From Nitratiruptor sp. SB155-2 (GTDB taxonomy: Bacteria; Campylobacterota; Campylobacteria; Campylobacterales; Nitratiruptoraceae): DNA of 64,000 bases. The DNA lies in NCBI RefSeq assembly GCF_000010325.1, contig NC_009662.1, positions 578,501 through 642,500 on the forward strand. The letters are read 5' to 3'. The notes below the pieces were generated by a model that saw only the letters and a program-made list of their open reading frames with translations, was not told where the DNA came from and ran no database searches. Each line of letters starts with the position of its first letter. Position 1 is the stretch's first letter. Shown here piece by piece: positions 17,024-25,361 of this stretch. The position numbers and the translations under genes were made by a program.

Positions 17024-18358
17024 ATGAGAAAAGAGTGGGTTGAAAAACGAAAAAAAGATAGTGTTCGTACACAGATGTATTATGCAAGACAAGGTATTGT
17101 CACTGAAGAGATGGAGTATGTTGCAAAAGTCGAAGGACTCGATCCGGAGCTCATCCGAAAAGAGGTGGCACGAGGTCGAATGATCATTCCAGCAAATATC
17201 AATCATCTGCATCAAAAGCCGATGGCGATAGGAATCGCAGCAAAGTGTAAAATCAATGCGAATATCGGAAGCTCTGCTTTGGCCAGTGATGCGGCAGGGG
17301 AAGTTGAAAAGGTAAAAGTGTGCCAAAAGTACGGTGCCGACACGATTATGGATCTCTCCACGGGAGGCGATCTTGATGCGATACGAGAAGAGGTGATCAA
17401 GCATGCGGAAGTTCCCATAGGAACAGTTCCCATCTATCAGATTTTGCATGATTGCAACAATAAAATAGAAGATTTGACTATTGACAAGATGCTAGAAGTG
17501 ATTGAACGCCAAGCACAGCAAGGGGTGAGCTATTTTACGATCCATGCGGGATTTTTGCTTCGATTCATGCCTTTAGTTGCCAAAAGGAAAATGGGGATCG
17601 TTTCTAGGGGCGGTAGTTTGATGGCTGCATGGATGATGCATTACCATAAAGAGAATCCATTCTATACAGCTTTTGACGATATTTTGGATATTTGTCGAAA
17701 ATATGACGTGAGTCTCTCGTTGGGAGACAGTCTCAGACCTGGTTGCTTGGCTGATGCGAGTGACGATGCACAGCTTGAGGAGTTGAAAGTTTTGGGAGAA
17801 CTCACTCTCAAAGCATGGGATAAAGATGTGCAGGTAATGATAGAGGGACCTGGACATGTTCCGATGAATCAGATTGAGCGAAATATCAAAATTGAGCGTG
17901 ACTACTGTCATGAAGCGCCATTTTATGTTTTAGGACCTCTTGTTACAGATATTGCCGCCGGATATGATCATCTCGCAAGTGCCATAGGCGCTGCAATGGC
18001 TGGATGGTATGGAGCGAGTATGCTTTGCTATGTCACACCAAAAGAGCATTTGGGTCTTCCGAATGCCGAGGATGTGAGAGAGGGAATAGTTGCATACAAA
18101 ATTGCGGCCCATGCAGCGGATATTGCCAGAGGAAGAAAAGGGGCACGTGATGTGGATGATGCTATGAGTGATGCAAGATATAAATTTGACTGGAATAAGC
18201 AGTTCGAATTGGCACTCGATCCGGATCGAGCGAGAGAGTATCACGATGAGACATTGCCGCAAGATGTTTTTAAAGAAGCGGAATTTTGTTCCATGTGTGG
18301 ACCAAAGTTTTGTAGCTACAAAATTACACAAGATATCCTCGAAAAACATGGAGCATAG
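17024..18358 (+). CDS. thiC: Phosphomethylpyrimidine synthase ThiC
   Basis: The radical-SAM enzyme converts aminoimidazole ribotide to the hydroxymethylpyrimidine phosphate of thiamine. The 444-residue protein has the core motifs [28 protein letters not shown] and the C-terminal iron-sulfur motif [10 protein letters not shown] prefer the ATG at 17024, 5 bp after AAGGAG, over the GTG at 17021. It is shorter than the 600-residue proteobacterial ThiC because it lacks the long N-terminal extension, as is common in Campylobacterota and Gram-positives. I see no TPP riboswitch motif in the 116-bp leader. No other thi genes are adjacent. Confidence 0.96.
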   Translation: MRKEWVEKRKKDSVRTQMYYARQGIVTEEMEYVAKVEGLDPELIRKEVARGRMIIPANINHLHQKPMAIGIAAKCKINANIGSSALASDAAGEVEKVKVCQKYGADTIMDLSTGGDLDAIREEVIKHAEVPIGTVPIYQILHDCNNKIEDLTIDKMLEVIERQAQQGVSYFTIHAGFLLRFMPLVAKRKMGIVSRGGSLMAAWMMHYHKENPFYTAFDDILDICRKYDVSLSLGDSLRPGCLADASDDAQLEELKVLGELTLKAWDKDVQVMIEGPGHVPMNQIERNIKIERDYCHEAPFYVLGPLVTDIAAGYDHLASAIGAAMAGWYGASMLCYVTPKEHLGLPNAEDVREGIVAYKIAAHAADIARGRKGARDVDDAMSDARYKFDWNKQFELALDPDRAREYHDETLPQDVFKEAEFCSMCGPKFCSYKITQDILEKHGA

Positions 18359-18380
18359 GCGAGAGCCTAGCTCTATTCTT
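18351..18380 (+). terminator. Probable terminator after thiC
   Basis: GAGC-A-TAGGC (18351-18360) pairs with GCCTA-GCTC (18365-18373), a 9-bp stem with one bulged A and a GAGA loop, followed by TATTCTT. It overlaps the thiC stop codon. The T-tract is weak, but the stem is good. Confidence 0.5.
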
Positions 18381-18629
18381 CATTCGATACCTTAGAAACA
18401 ATCGAATACTACTTAAATGAATGGAATTTCTATTAAAAATCGCAAGCACCTCTAAAATGTCGAAAATTTTGTTTGATTGTTATTTTCTTGAGGTCTCGAA
18501 TCCGCTCATCAATGACTAATCACCAAACCTAATATCCGGTGTCTCATATCATTTCATTAATTTCTTCTATCATAAAAATTTAATCTTAAATAGGATAAAA
18601 TCTATCCGAATTGAAAAAAAGGAGCTGCA

Positions 18630-19793
18630 ATGCTAAATGAAGCAAAAGTACAGGAGGTTTTATCCACTGTAACATACCCCGGTTTTACGAAAGATATAGT
18701 TACTTTTGGATTTGTCAAAGGAATCGAAGTCAATGGGGATAGAGTTGCCGTTGAACTTGATATCACATCCAGTGCACCAGAAGTCGCCCAACAGCTTCGA
18801 GATGAAATCACCAAAAAGCTCGAACTTGAAGGTGCAAAAGAGGTGATTGTCAATATCAAGCAACCAAAAATGCCAAGAGAGACATCTAGTAGAGGAAAGA
18901 ACCTTGCTCCTCAAGTGAAGAATTTCGTCATGATCAGTAGCGGTAAAGGTGGAGTTGGAAAATCGACGACAACTGTGAACCTGGCAATCGCTACTGCAAT
19001 GCAGGGAAAAAAAGTGGGTATTTTGGACGCAGATATCTATGGTCCGAATGTTCCACGGATGATGGGTATTCTTGGGGTTCAGCCAGAAGTCGTCGGCAAT
19101 AAAGTGAAGCCAATCGAGACGAAATATGGCGTGGAAGTGATGAGTATGGGCGTTCTTATGGAAGAGGGTCAATCACTCATCTGGCGAGGAGCCATGATCA
19201 TGAAAGCGATCGAGCAGTTTTTGAGAGACATTTTGTGGAGTGATCTGGATGTGCTTTTTATCGACATGCCTCCAGGAACGGGTGATGCACAGTTGACACT
19301 AGCGCAAAGCGTACCCGTTACAGCAGGTGTCACTGTTACTACGCCACAGATGGTGAGCCTCGATGATAGTAGAAGAAGTCTCGACATGTTTAAAAAACTC
19401 CATATTCCGATTGCTGGAATAGTAGAAAATATGAGTGGTTTCATCTGTCCAAACTGTAGCACGGAAAGTGACATATTTGGGAAAGGAACGGCCCACGATG
19501 TAGCGTTAGAATATGGCACCAGTGTGCTTGGGGAGATTCCGATCGAGCCGGCAATCAGAGAAGGTGGGGACGAGGGTAAACCTGTCGTTTTTTTCCATCC
19601 AGAGAGTGAAACAGCAAAACGGTACCATCAAGCAGCGAATAAACTATGGCACTTTATCGAAAAAGTGAATGAAGAGGGCGGTGCAAGCAATGAAATGATC
19701 CAGCCAACAACCCCTCCAGGAGTTAGCGCATGTTCAACTGCAGGGTATGATGCAGGGAATCAAGGCGGTGGAGGCTGTGGCTGTTCTCACTAA
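18630..19793 (+). CDS. mrp: Mrp/ApbC-type iron-sulfur carrier ATPase
   Basis: The 387-residue P-loop ATPase has an N-terminal MIP18-like domain (about 1-95), Walker A near 107-116 (SGKGGVGKST), switch motifs LDADIYGPNVP and DMPPGTGDAQLT, and the CPNC pair that holds a bridging 4Fe-4S cluster between subunits. A Gly/Cys-rich tail (GGGGCGCSH) follows. Mrp proteins deliver Fe-S clusters to target enzymes. AAAAAAAGGAGCTGCA precedes the start. In C. jejuni mrp adjoins ispDF; here thiC lies between them. The 270-bp gap upstream holds a TAAAAT -10-like element but no recognised gene. Confidence 0.94.
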   Translation: MLNEAKVQEVLSTVTYPGFTKDIVTFGFVKGIEVNGDRVAVELDITSSAPEVAQQLRDEITKKLELEGAKEVIVNIKQPKMPRETSSRGKNLAPQVKNFVMISSGKGGVGKSTTTVNLAIATAMQGKKVGILDADIYGPNVPRMMGILGVQPEVVGNKVKPIETKYGVEVMSMGVLMEEGQSLIWRGAMIMKAIEQFLRDILWSDLDVLFIDMPPGTGDAQLTLAQSVPVTAGVTVTTPQMVSLDDSRRSLDMFKKLHIPIAGIVENMSGFICPNCSTESDIFGKGTAHDVALEYGTSVLGEIPIEPAIREGGDEGKPVVFFHPESETAKRYHQAANKLWHFIEKVNEEGGASNEMIQPTTPPGVSACSTAGYDAGNQGGGGCGCSH

Positions 19794-19802
19794 TGCATAT
19801 GA

Positions 19803-19841
19803 ACCCTCTTTTGGTATAATAAACAAAAACCTCTAGAGGGT
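19803..19841 (+). promoter_or_regulatory. Promoter with inverted repeat before the ParA-like gene
   Basis: A TATAAT element (19815-19820) sits between ACCCTCT (19803-19809) and its exact complement AGAGGGT (19835-19841). The right arm doubles as the ribosome-binding region, since the start codon follows 3 bp later. The repeat could be an operator for self-repression or a leader hairpin hiding the ribosome-binding site. Confidence 0.4.
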
Positions 19842-19844
19842 CTC

Positions 19845-20651
19845 ATGCAGCAGCACTATAAAATCGCCGTCATCAATACAAAAGGGGGAGTTGGGAAAAG
19901 TACGATCAGTATGCAGCTTCTCGCCCCCTTTTTGTATGAAAAGCAGGGCTCGGCAATCTCGTTTTTTGAATTTGACGATGAGAATGAAGACAGCCTCTCC
20001 TTTGATAAGAGTAAAATAGTTTGGCTTGAAAAGGTTAGAATCTCCGGACAAGATCTTCGTGATACGCTTCGTGATATCCTTTTGATGGATACAAGTATTA
20101 TTATGGATGTGGGAGCAAATAAAACAGCGGTTTATGTTTTAGAGGCTTTGATTGATAGTGGTATGATCTATGCCTTGGATGCAGTGGTTATTCCATTGAT
20201 GGATGGAGAACTTGACGCAACCAGCGCTATCAACATTTATCAAAAAGTTAAAAATGCACACAGTGAAATAAAAACGATTTTCGCTCTGAATAGATGGAAC
20301 GAAAACAGAGAAGTAGAGTCACAATTTGATATTTTTTTGGGCGATAAGTATGGATTTTTCGATACGAAAGGTGTTATCAATTATATCAGTGAAAAAGATA
20401 GAAACTATCTTGTGCTTGCCGATAGTGACGCTATAAAATATTCCAGAGCATTTGGGATAACATTATGGGAGATGGCCCAACAAGATATTGATGTTGATCA
20501 AGAGCTTAAAGAGGCTATAACCAATGGTGCTACGAAAGAGGTTATCAAACGTCTTAGCTTTAAAAAATCGTTAAAGAGTGATTGTGAAAAGTATCATGAC
20601 AGAATTTTACAAAAAGCTTTTGAGGAGTTGGAAAAAATTCTAACTCCTTAA
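19845..20651 (+). CDS. Orphan ParA/MinD-type ATPase
   Basis: The 268-residue protein has the deviant Walker A of ParA-like ATPases (NTKGGVGKST, about 10-19), the switch I/B region at IIMDVGAN (around 86-93) and a later VVIPLMDG strand. Such ATPases form ATP-dependent dimers that position cargoes such as plasmids, chromosomes, chemoreceptor arrays or flagella. No parB or parS-like partner is nearby. The gene stands alone after mrp and meets the last chemotaxis gene end to end with a 4-bp overlap. In Vibrio a ParA homolog (ParC) positions chemotaxis arrays and lies in the che cluster, so a similar role is possible here but is inference. Confidence 0.7.
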   Translation: MQQHYKIAVINTKGGVGKSTISMQLLAPFLYEKQGSAISFFEFDDENEDSLSFDKSKIVWLEKVRISGQDLRDTLRDILLMDTSIIMDVGANKTAVYVLEALIDSGMIYALDAVVIPLMDGELDATSAINIYQKVKNAHSEIKTIFALNRWNENREVESQFDIFLGDKYGFFDTKGVINYISEKDRNYLVLADSDAIKYSRAFGITLWEMAQQDIDVDQELKEAITNGATKEVIKRLSFKKSLKSDCEKYHDRILQKAFEELEKILTP

Positions 20652-22078
20652 AATTTGAAATATCTCTTTTTTGTTTTATTTATTTTTTGAATAGTGATAT
20701 TTGTTATGTTAAAGATGGTGACATTTTCTTCCGATGCATCATATAGTGAGTTCTCAAGATTGATAATTTCTGTTTTTGCACGCTCTATAAGATGAAGCAT
20801 TTGTGAAAAAATGATGTGAAACCCTCCTTCTTCTTTTTCAGTATGGGCCGACTCGATCATACCGTTGATATGTATAAAATCGAGTCTGTTTACTAAAACA
20901 TTGAGTTCATCCAGGTTATAAATAATTGTACGTAGCATGTTTTTAGATTTAAACATACCATTTTGTAAACTATTGGTGTAAAGATCAATTAGTTTAAAAA
21001 GCTCGTTAATATTTGACATTGTCTCATGCTTGACTGATTCTTCAATTTTCTTTTTGGAATAGTTTTTAATAATTTCTACAATAAAATACGAAATCATCTC
21101 AATAGTAAGTTTTAATGTTAGAATATTGAAACCGATTTCTTGAATATCTTTATTTGCATCCGCAATAAGTGTATTGATTTCTAAAACTTTTCTCTCACTA
21201 TTTTCAGCATTTTTTCTCATCTCATGTGATAGAGTAGAAAATGAAACTCCTTCTTTTTTAACCTTATAACTTTCTATGGAGGCATTAAGAGAGAGCAATC
21301 TAATATCTTCAGCTAATGAAAAAATAAAATTGGATTTTTCTTCTAATATGCTATTTAGATCAAGAAAAATGTTTACTTTCCCAAATATATCATTGAAATA
21401 ACGGTTTATTCTATAAAAAACCGTTTGCAGTTCACAAAGTTGATCAATGTATTCTAAATTTTCTTCTAAAATACTTTCGATATCGATTTGGCAAATTTGT
21501 TTTTTTACACTTTTTTCATTGAGAATATTTTCTCTGCTTTGTACTTCTTCAAAAAAAATTCTTCTTGCATAATCGTTATAAGATTCAAAGCCTAGCTCTC
21601 GAATTTTTTTTAGTAGTACTTCATATGCTTTATTCACATTTTCTTTGATTTCAACCTCTAGTAGCTCTTTATATAAATCAGGGATGGCTTTAAAATATTT
21701 TGATGTTGGTTTTAACCGTATAGAGATAAATTTTTCGATCTCTCCATTTTCGTTTAAAATAGGGTAGACAGCAGCGAGAACCCAATAGTATGAACCATCT
21801 TTTGCCATATTTTTAACATAGCCAATAAACGGTTCTTTGGATTTTATTGTGTCCCAAAGAGCCTTAAAGATTACTCTAGGCATGTCTGGGTGTCGAACGA
21901 TGTTGTGTGGTTTTCCAATAAGTTCTTCTTTTGAAAATTTCGAAACATGAACGAAAACATCATTGCTTGTAAGGATAATCCCTTTTGGGTCAGTTATGGA
22001 AAAAAAGAGTTCATCTATATTAAAAGGGGATTCTAAATTTTTTGGTTGGATACCTCTCTTATTATATTTATAGTGCAT
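20648..22078 (-). CDS. Aer-like PAS sensor with degenerate MCP signalling region
   Basis: The 476-residue protein has an N-terminal PAS domain (about 22-125) with the Aer-type FAD-binding block (NIVRHPDMP near 59-67, then FIGYVKNMAKDGSYYWV). A long helical region follows. Around residues 255-300 it resembles the MCP hairpin tip (LLSLNASIESYKVKKEG versus the canonical [15 protein letters not shown]), but many invariant positions differ. No membrane span is visible, so it is cytoplasmic, unlike classic Aer. It is the last gene of the chemotaxis operon. It may feed energy or redox state into CheA through other receptors, or may be evolving away from signalling. Confidence 0.75.
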   Translation of the reverse strand: MHYKYNKRGIQPKNLESPFNIDELFFSITDPKGIILTSNDVFVHVSKFSKEELIGKPHNIVRHPDMPRVIFKALWDTIKSKEPFIGYVKNMAKDGSYYWVLAAVYPILNENGEIEKFISIRLKPTSKYFKAIPDLYKELLEVEIKENVNKAYEVLLKKIRELGFESYNDYARRIFFEEVQSRENILNEKSVKKQICQIDIESILEENLEYIDQLCELQTVFYRINRYFNDIFGKVNIFLDLNSILEEKSNFIFSLAEDIRLLSLNASIESYKVKKEGVSFSTLSHEMRKNAENSERKVLEINTLIADANKDIQEIGFNILTLKLTIEMISYFIVEIIKNYSKKKIEESVKHETMSNINELFKLIDLYTNSLQNGMFKSKNMLRTIIYNLDELNVLVNRLDFIHINGMIESAHTEKEEGGFHIIFSQMLHLIERAKTEIINLENSLYDASEENVTIFNITNITIQKINKTKKRYFKF

Positions 22079-22116
22079 GGTCTATCCTGATATTTTTTTA
22101 ATTTTTCATCAAAGTT

Positions 22117-23454
22117 TTATTGAGAAGCTAATTTTTCTTTTTCTAAAGACACAATGATTGTGTAAAGTTTACTTAGTTTTTTCACCAATTCCCCTGAAAC
22201 TTCTGCAAGTTCATTAAAACTCTGAAATACATCGTCTTTTTTATTTTCTTTCGTTAATCTTTGAATTTCGTGTGCAATATTGTGTACTTTTTTATGATCT
22301 TCTTCCAAATCTTCAAACATAGCTATGACCTCTGGGCCATATTTTTTTATGTCATTGAAAGAATCATTAGAATAGAACCATTTTCCAAAACGGCATGAAG
22401 TATAATCGGTAAGTTTGACATCTTCGTATCCTTCTGCTAATTTTGCAGTATCTACAATATATATGGAATGGTCTTTAATTGCTGCTAATATTTTAGTAGC
22501 TGCATCATATGGGTCTACTTGAGCACAATTTTCAAATCCCTCACTTAGTTGGTCAGTGGCAGCTAGAATATTGAGACCTGTAGCATTTGCAAGTTTTTGT
22601 ACTTCTTTCAATTCATTATTGAGTTTGTTTATCTCGTCACTAAAAGTATAAATATTTTCTTTTTGTTTTTTTGTAAATTCGATTTGATTGAAGATTAAGT
22701 CAGTAACTTTATTACTCTCTTTTTTTATTTTTGAAAAGGACTTCAATACGTCACTAGCGCCTTCTGCACTATCTTCAACAATTGATTTTGCATTATTGAC
22801 GACTTGTAATGTGTTATCCATTTCATCCATCACTGAGACAGTCACTTCTCGAATTTCACCAGCACTTTTACTTGTTTTTTCAGCCAGTTTTCGAACTTCA
22901 TCGGCAACGACAGCAAATCCTCGTCCAACTTCTCCAGCACGTGCCGCTTCAATTGCAGCATTAAGTGCCAATAAGTTTGTCTGTTCGGTGATTTCAAGAA
23001 TAACGTTGAGAACATGATCGATTCCACTAATTTTTCGTTTAAGTTCTTCAGTTGTTTTTGTTAAATTATCCATTGCTTTAACAGAATCTAAAATGTCTGC
23101 ATTGGTTTTATTGAGAATTGACTCACCTTCCTCAATATAACTATTTGTTTCATTTTGTGTTTTTTCTATTTCATGAATACTTTCCATGATAATATCTGTC
23201 GTTTTTAGGCTTTCTTTGCTTGTTTTGGTGATTTTATCAAAAGACTCTTGAAAAATATTGAATCTGTTTTTAAATCTAAAAATTCCTGTTTTTACAAGCG
23301 CAGCATCAAAAAGACCGATTCCTAATTTTATTCCACTGTCATACCATATTATTTTCTCATGTTTAATTCTCTCTTTAAGTTCCTTTTGACATGTTTGAAG
23401 TTCTTCTTGGCATTTGTTTTTATCACCATTGTTTTTTAACTCTTTTTTATCCAT
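22117..23454 (-). CDS. Soluble chemoreceptor with C-terminal zinc-binding domain (TlpD-like)
   Basis: The 445-residue protein lacks membrane segments. Its MCP signalling tip is canonical ([20 protein letters not shown], about 154-173, then [16 protein letters not shown]). A CZB domain at the C-terminus shows the ligands H329, C354 (SCRFGKWF), H387 and H391. This is the architecture of H. pylori TlpD, a cytoplasmic receptor that senses energy state, redox or chlorine oxidants through its zinc site. An N-terminal coiled coil with two cysteines (15 and 22) may help oligomerise. It lies between cheY and the Aer-like gene and should signal through the CheW and CheA encoded upstream. Confidence 0.88.
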   Translation of the reverse strand: MDKKELKNNGDKNKCQEELQTCQKELKERIKHEKIIWYDSGIKLGIGLFDAALVKTGIFRFKNRFNIFQESFDKITKTSKESLKTTDIIMESIHEIEKTQNETNSYIEEGESILNKTNADILDSVKAMDNLTKTTEELKRKISGIDHVLNVILEITEQTNLLALNAAIEAARAGEVGRGFAVVADEVRKLAEKTSKSAGEIREVTVSVMDEMDNTLQVVNNAKSIVEDSAEGASDVLKSFSKIKKESNKVTDLIFNQIEFTKKQKENIYTFSDEINKLNNELKEVQKLANATGLNILAATDQLSEGFENCAQVDPYDAATKILAAIKDHSIYIVDTAKLAEGYEDVKLTDYTSCRFGKWFYSNDSFNDIKKYGPEVIAMFEDLEEDHKKVHNIAHEIQRLTKENKKDDVFQSFNELAEVSGELVKKLSKLYTIIVSLEKEKLASQ

Positions 23455-23463
23455 TGCATGCTC

Positions 23464-23862
23464 CTATTTTTTGTTTTTTTGTGTGAAAATGGCACTGATT
23501 TTCTCTTTTAAAACTTTAGGTGTAAAGGGCTTTACGATATAGTTGTTAACACCACTTTTGAGCGCTAATATAATATTTTCTTTTTTTGCCTCAGCAGTAA
23601 CCATTAGAATTGGAAGATGTTTCAATTTTGGATCTTTTCTAATTTCTTGAACAAGTTCTATTCCTGTCATATTTGGCATATTCCAATCTGTTATTACAAA
23701 TTGATAATTTCCACTTCTTAATTTTTGTAATGCCACCTGACCGTCTTCTGCTTCATCCACATTTTCATAACCCATCTCTTTAAGAGCATTTTTGAGGATT
23801 CGGCGGATTGTTGGTGCATCATCGACTACTAAAATTTTTATGTTTTTATTTGGTAATGCCAT
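23464..23862 (-). CDS. cheY: Chemotaxis response regulator CheY
   Basis: The 132-residue single receiver domain has the acidic pair D14-D15, phosphoacceptor D59 (ITDWNMPNMTG), the conserved threonine in MVTAEA and lysine in VKPF. Phospho-CheY binds FliM and changes motor rotation. It is separated from its kinase gene by cheV and cheW. The start has an AGGAGGATAAATG leader, a strong ribosome-binding site consistent with CheY being needed in excess over CheA. Confidence 0.95.
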   Translation of the reverse strand: MALPNKNIKILVVDDAPTIRRILKNALKEMGYENVDEAEDGQVALQKLRSGNYQFVITDWNMPNMTGIELVQEIRKDPKLKHLPILMVTAEAKKENIILALKSGVNNYIVKPFTPKVLKEKISAIFTQKNKK

Positions 23863-23870
23863 TTATCCTC

Positions 23871-24830
23871 CTATTTTTTTATCGCATATTCGTGTACTAT
23901 GTGCAGTAGATCTTTTGTATCAAATTTTACAAGATGTGCATCTGCATTAACAAATTTTGTTTTATCAACTGTCGCTTTATCTGAAAGGGATGTATTTATA
24001 ACGACAGGAATTTTTGATAGTATTGGATCTTCTTTTACTTTTCTGGTAAAAGTTAACCCATCCATTCCTGGCATTTCAATATCACTTATGATGAGTTGGA
24101 CTTTGTCTGTAATGTCTTTGCCCTCTCTTTGGGCTTCTTCTGTAAGTTCGTGCAAGATTTGCAAACCTTCTATTCCACTTTGTGCTTCCATCACCAAATG
24201 ACCATCTTTTTCCAAAATATTTCGTATGATTCTTCTTGCAACTGGACTATCATCAAGTATTAAAATTTTATAACGTTGTCCTGTTTTGTTGTAAGCCGCT
24301 TCTTCTTCGATATGAAAAACTTTGATCATCCCAAGTTCATCTAATATACCTTCAAAGTCAAGTAATAAAAGAAGTTGACCATTTTCTATTTCTATAACCC
24401 CAACCACCTTGCCGCCAAGTTTTTCATCAATGCTTGAAGGTGGTTTTTTGATATCCGTCCATTTAATTCGTCGTATTCGTCTTGCTTCATGGACCAAAAT
24501 TCCAATAATTTCACGTAAAAACTCCATGACAATGACATATTTGTTCTCTTTGTTTTGAGGAGCTTTAATTTTCATCCATTTTTGTAAATTAACAATAGGA
24601 ATTACTTCATCTCTAATTTTCGCAAGCCCCTCCACTTCTGAAGGAGAACCCGGAGATTTGAAAATATTATCAGGTCTTTGTATTACCTCTTTTACTTTTG
24701 CAACATTTACACCAAGAACCCATTCATAAATGGAGCCATCTTCAAGCTCTTCATACATCCTAAAATCGATAATCTCTAGTTCATTGGCACCTGTTTCAAG
24801 TATTTTTGGCATATAATCATTCTTTTTCAT
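23871..24830 (-). CDS. cheV: Chemotaxis coupling protein CheV (CheW-receiver fusion)
   Basis: The 319-residue protein joins a CheW-like domain (about 15-175; VNVAKVKEVI, VPIVNLQKWM) to a receiver domain (about 190-315) with phosphoacceptor in LIISDIEMPGMDG and the acidic pair in LILDDSPVA. CheV proteins couple receptors to CheA and can act as phosphate sinks or adaptation modules. With no cheB or cheR in this operon, CheV is a plausible adaptation element. The conserved lysine occurs at AHLVKFD. Confidence 0.94.
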   Translation of the reverse strand: MKKNDYMPKILETGANELEIIDFRMYEELEDGSIYEWVLGVNVAKVKEVIQRPDNIFKSPGSPSEVEGLAKIRDEVIPIVNLQKWMKIKAPQNKENKYVIVMEFLREIIGILVHEARRIRRIKWTDIKKPPSSIDEKLGGKVVGVIEIENGQLLLLLDFEGILDELGMIKVFHIEEEAAYNKTGQRYKILILDDSPVARRIIRNILEKDGHLVMEAQSGIEGLQILHELTEEAQREGKDITDKVQLIISDIEMPGMDGLTFTRKVKEDPILSKIPVVINTSLSDKATVDKTKFVNADAHLVKFDTKDLLHIVHEYAIKK

Positions 24831-24839
24831 CCCGGCCTC

Positions 24840-25361
24840 TTATTCTTGGTTTTCTTGAATCTCTTTTTTATTGAAGAGTTTATCTGTGTCGAGCAAAATT
24901 AAAAGATTCCGTTTCGAATGCTCTTTCTCTTCTTGGTCTGTGATAATAACTCCTATTACATATTTTGTATCAATTCCTATGGAGTTTATAGGAGCTGGAA
25001 GAATTTCTTCATTTTCTATTGTAATTGCTCCGACAACTTTGTCAATCATAAGACCAATATTTCCGATTTCAGTATCTATAATTAAAATATATTCTTGATC
25101 GATTGTATCACTTTTTGGAAGATCAAGCATTTTTTTTAGATTGACTACAGGTACTATGTTTCCTCGTAGATTCATAACACCAATAATATATTCGGGAGTT
25201 TTTGGTACAGGTGAAATATCTAGTTTTTTTGTGATTTTTGTTACATTTTTTATATTAATCCCGATAAGTTCGTCATTGAGCATAAAAGCTATTACGCGCT
25301 CTTCTTCCTTAATGGATTGGGTTGTACTTTCATCTATACCGAATACTTTCATTTCACCCAT
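24840..25361 (-). CDS. cheW: Chemotaxis adaptor CheW
   Basis: The 173-residue protein is one CheW domain (about 22-165) with the typical NVTKITKKLDISPVP, YIIGVMNLRGNIVPVVNL and IGLMIDKV segments. It bridges chemoreceptors to the CheA P5 domain in the hexagonal arrays. The start ATG and the cheA stop share one base, so expression is coupled to the kinase. It has a slightly long charged N-terminus but no unusual domain. Confidence 0.95.
   Translation of the reverse strand: MGEMKVFGIDESTTQSIKEEERVIAFMLNDELIGINIKNVTKITKKLDISPVPKTPEYIIGVMNLRGNIVPVVNLKKMLDLPKSDTIDQEYILIIDTEIGNIGLMIDKVVGAITIENEEILPAPINSIGIDTKYVIGVIITDQEEKEHSKRNLLILLDTDKLFNKKEIQENQE

Noticed and set aside
18381-18629. tRNA, small RNA or transposase remnant in the thiC-mrp gap
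   Set aside because: A TCTCGAATCC stretch hints at a T-arm, but no cloverleaf can be formed. Short minus-strand open frames look protein-like for about 27 codons but have several stops and no recognised family. Only AT-rich spacer can be supported.
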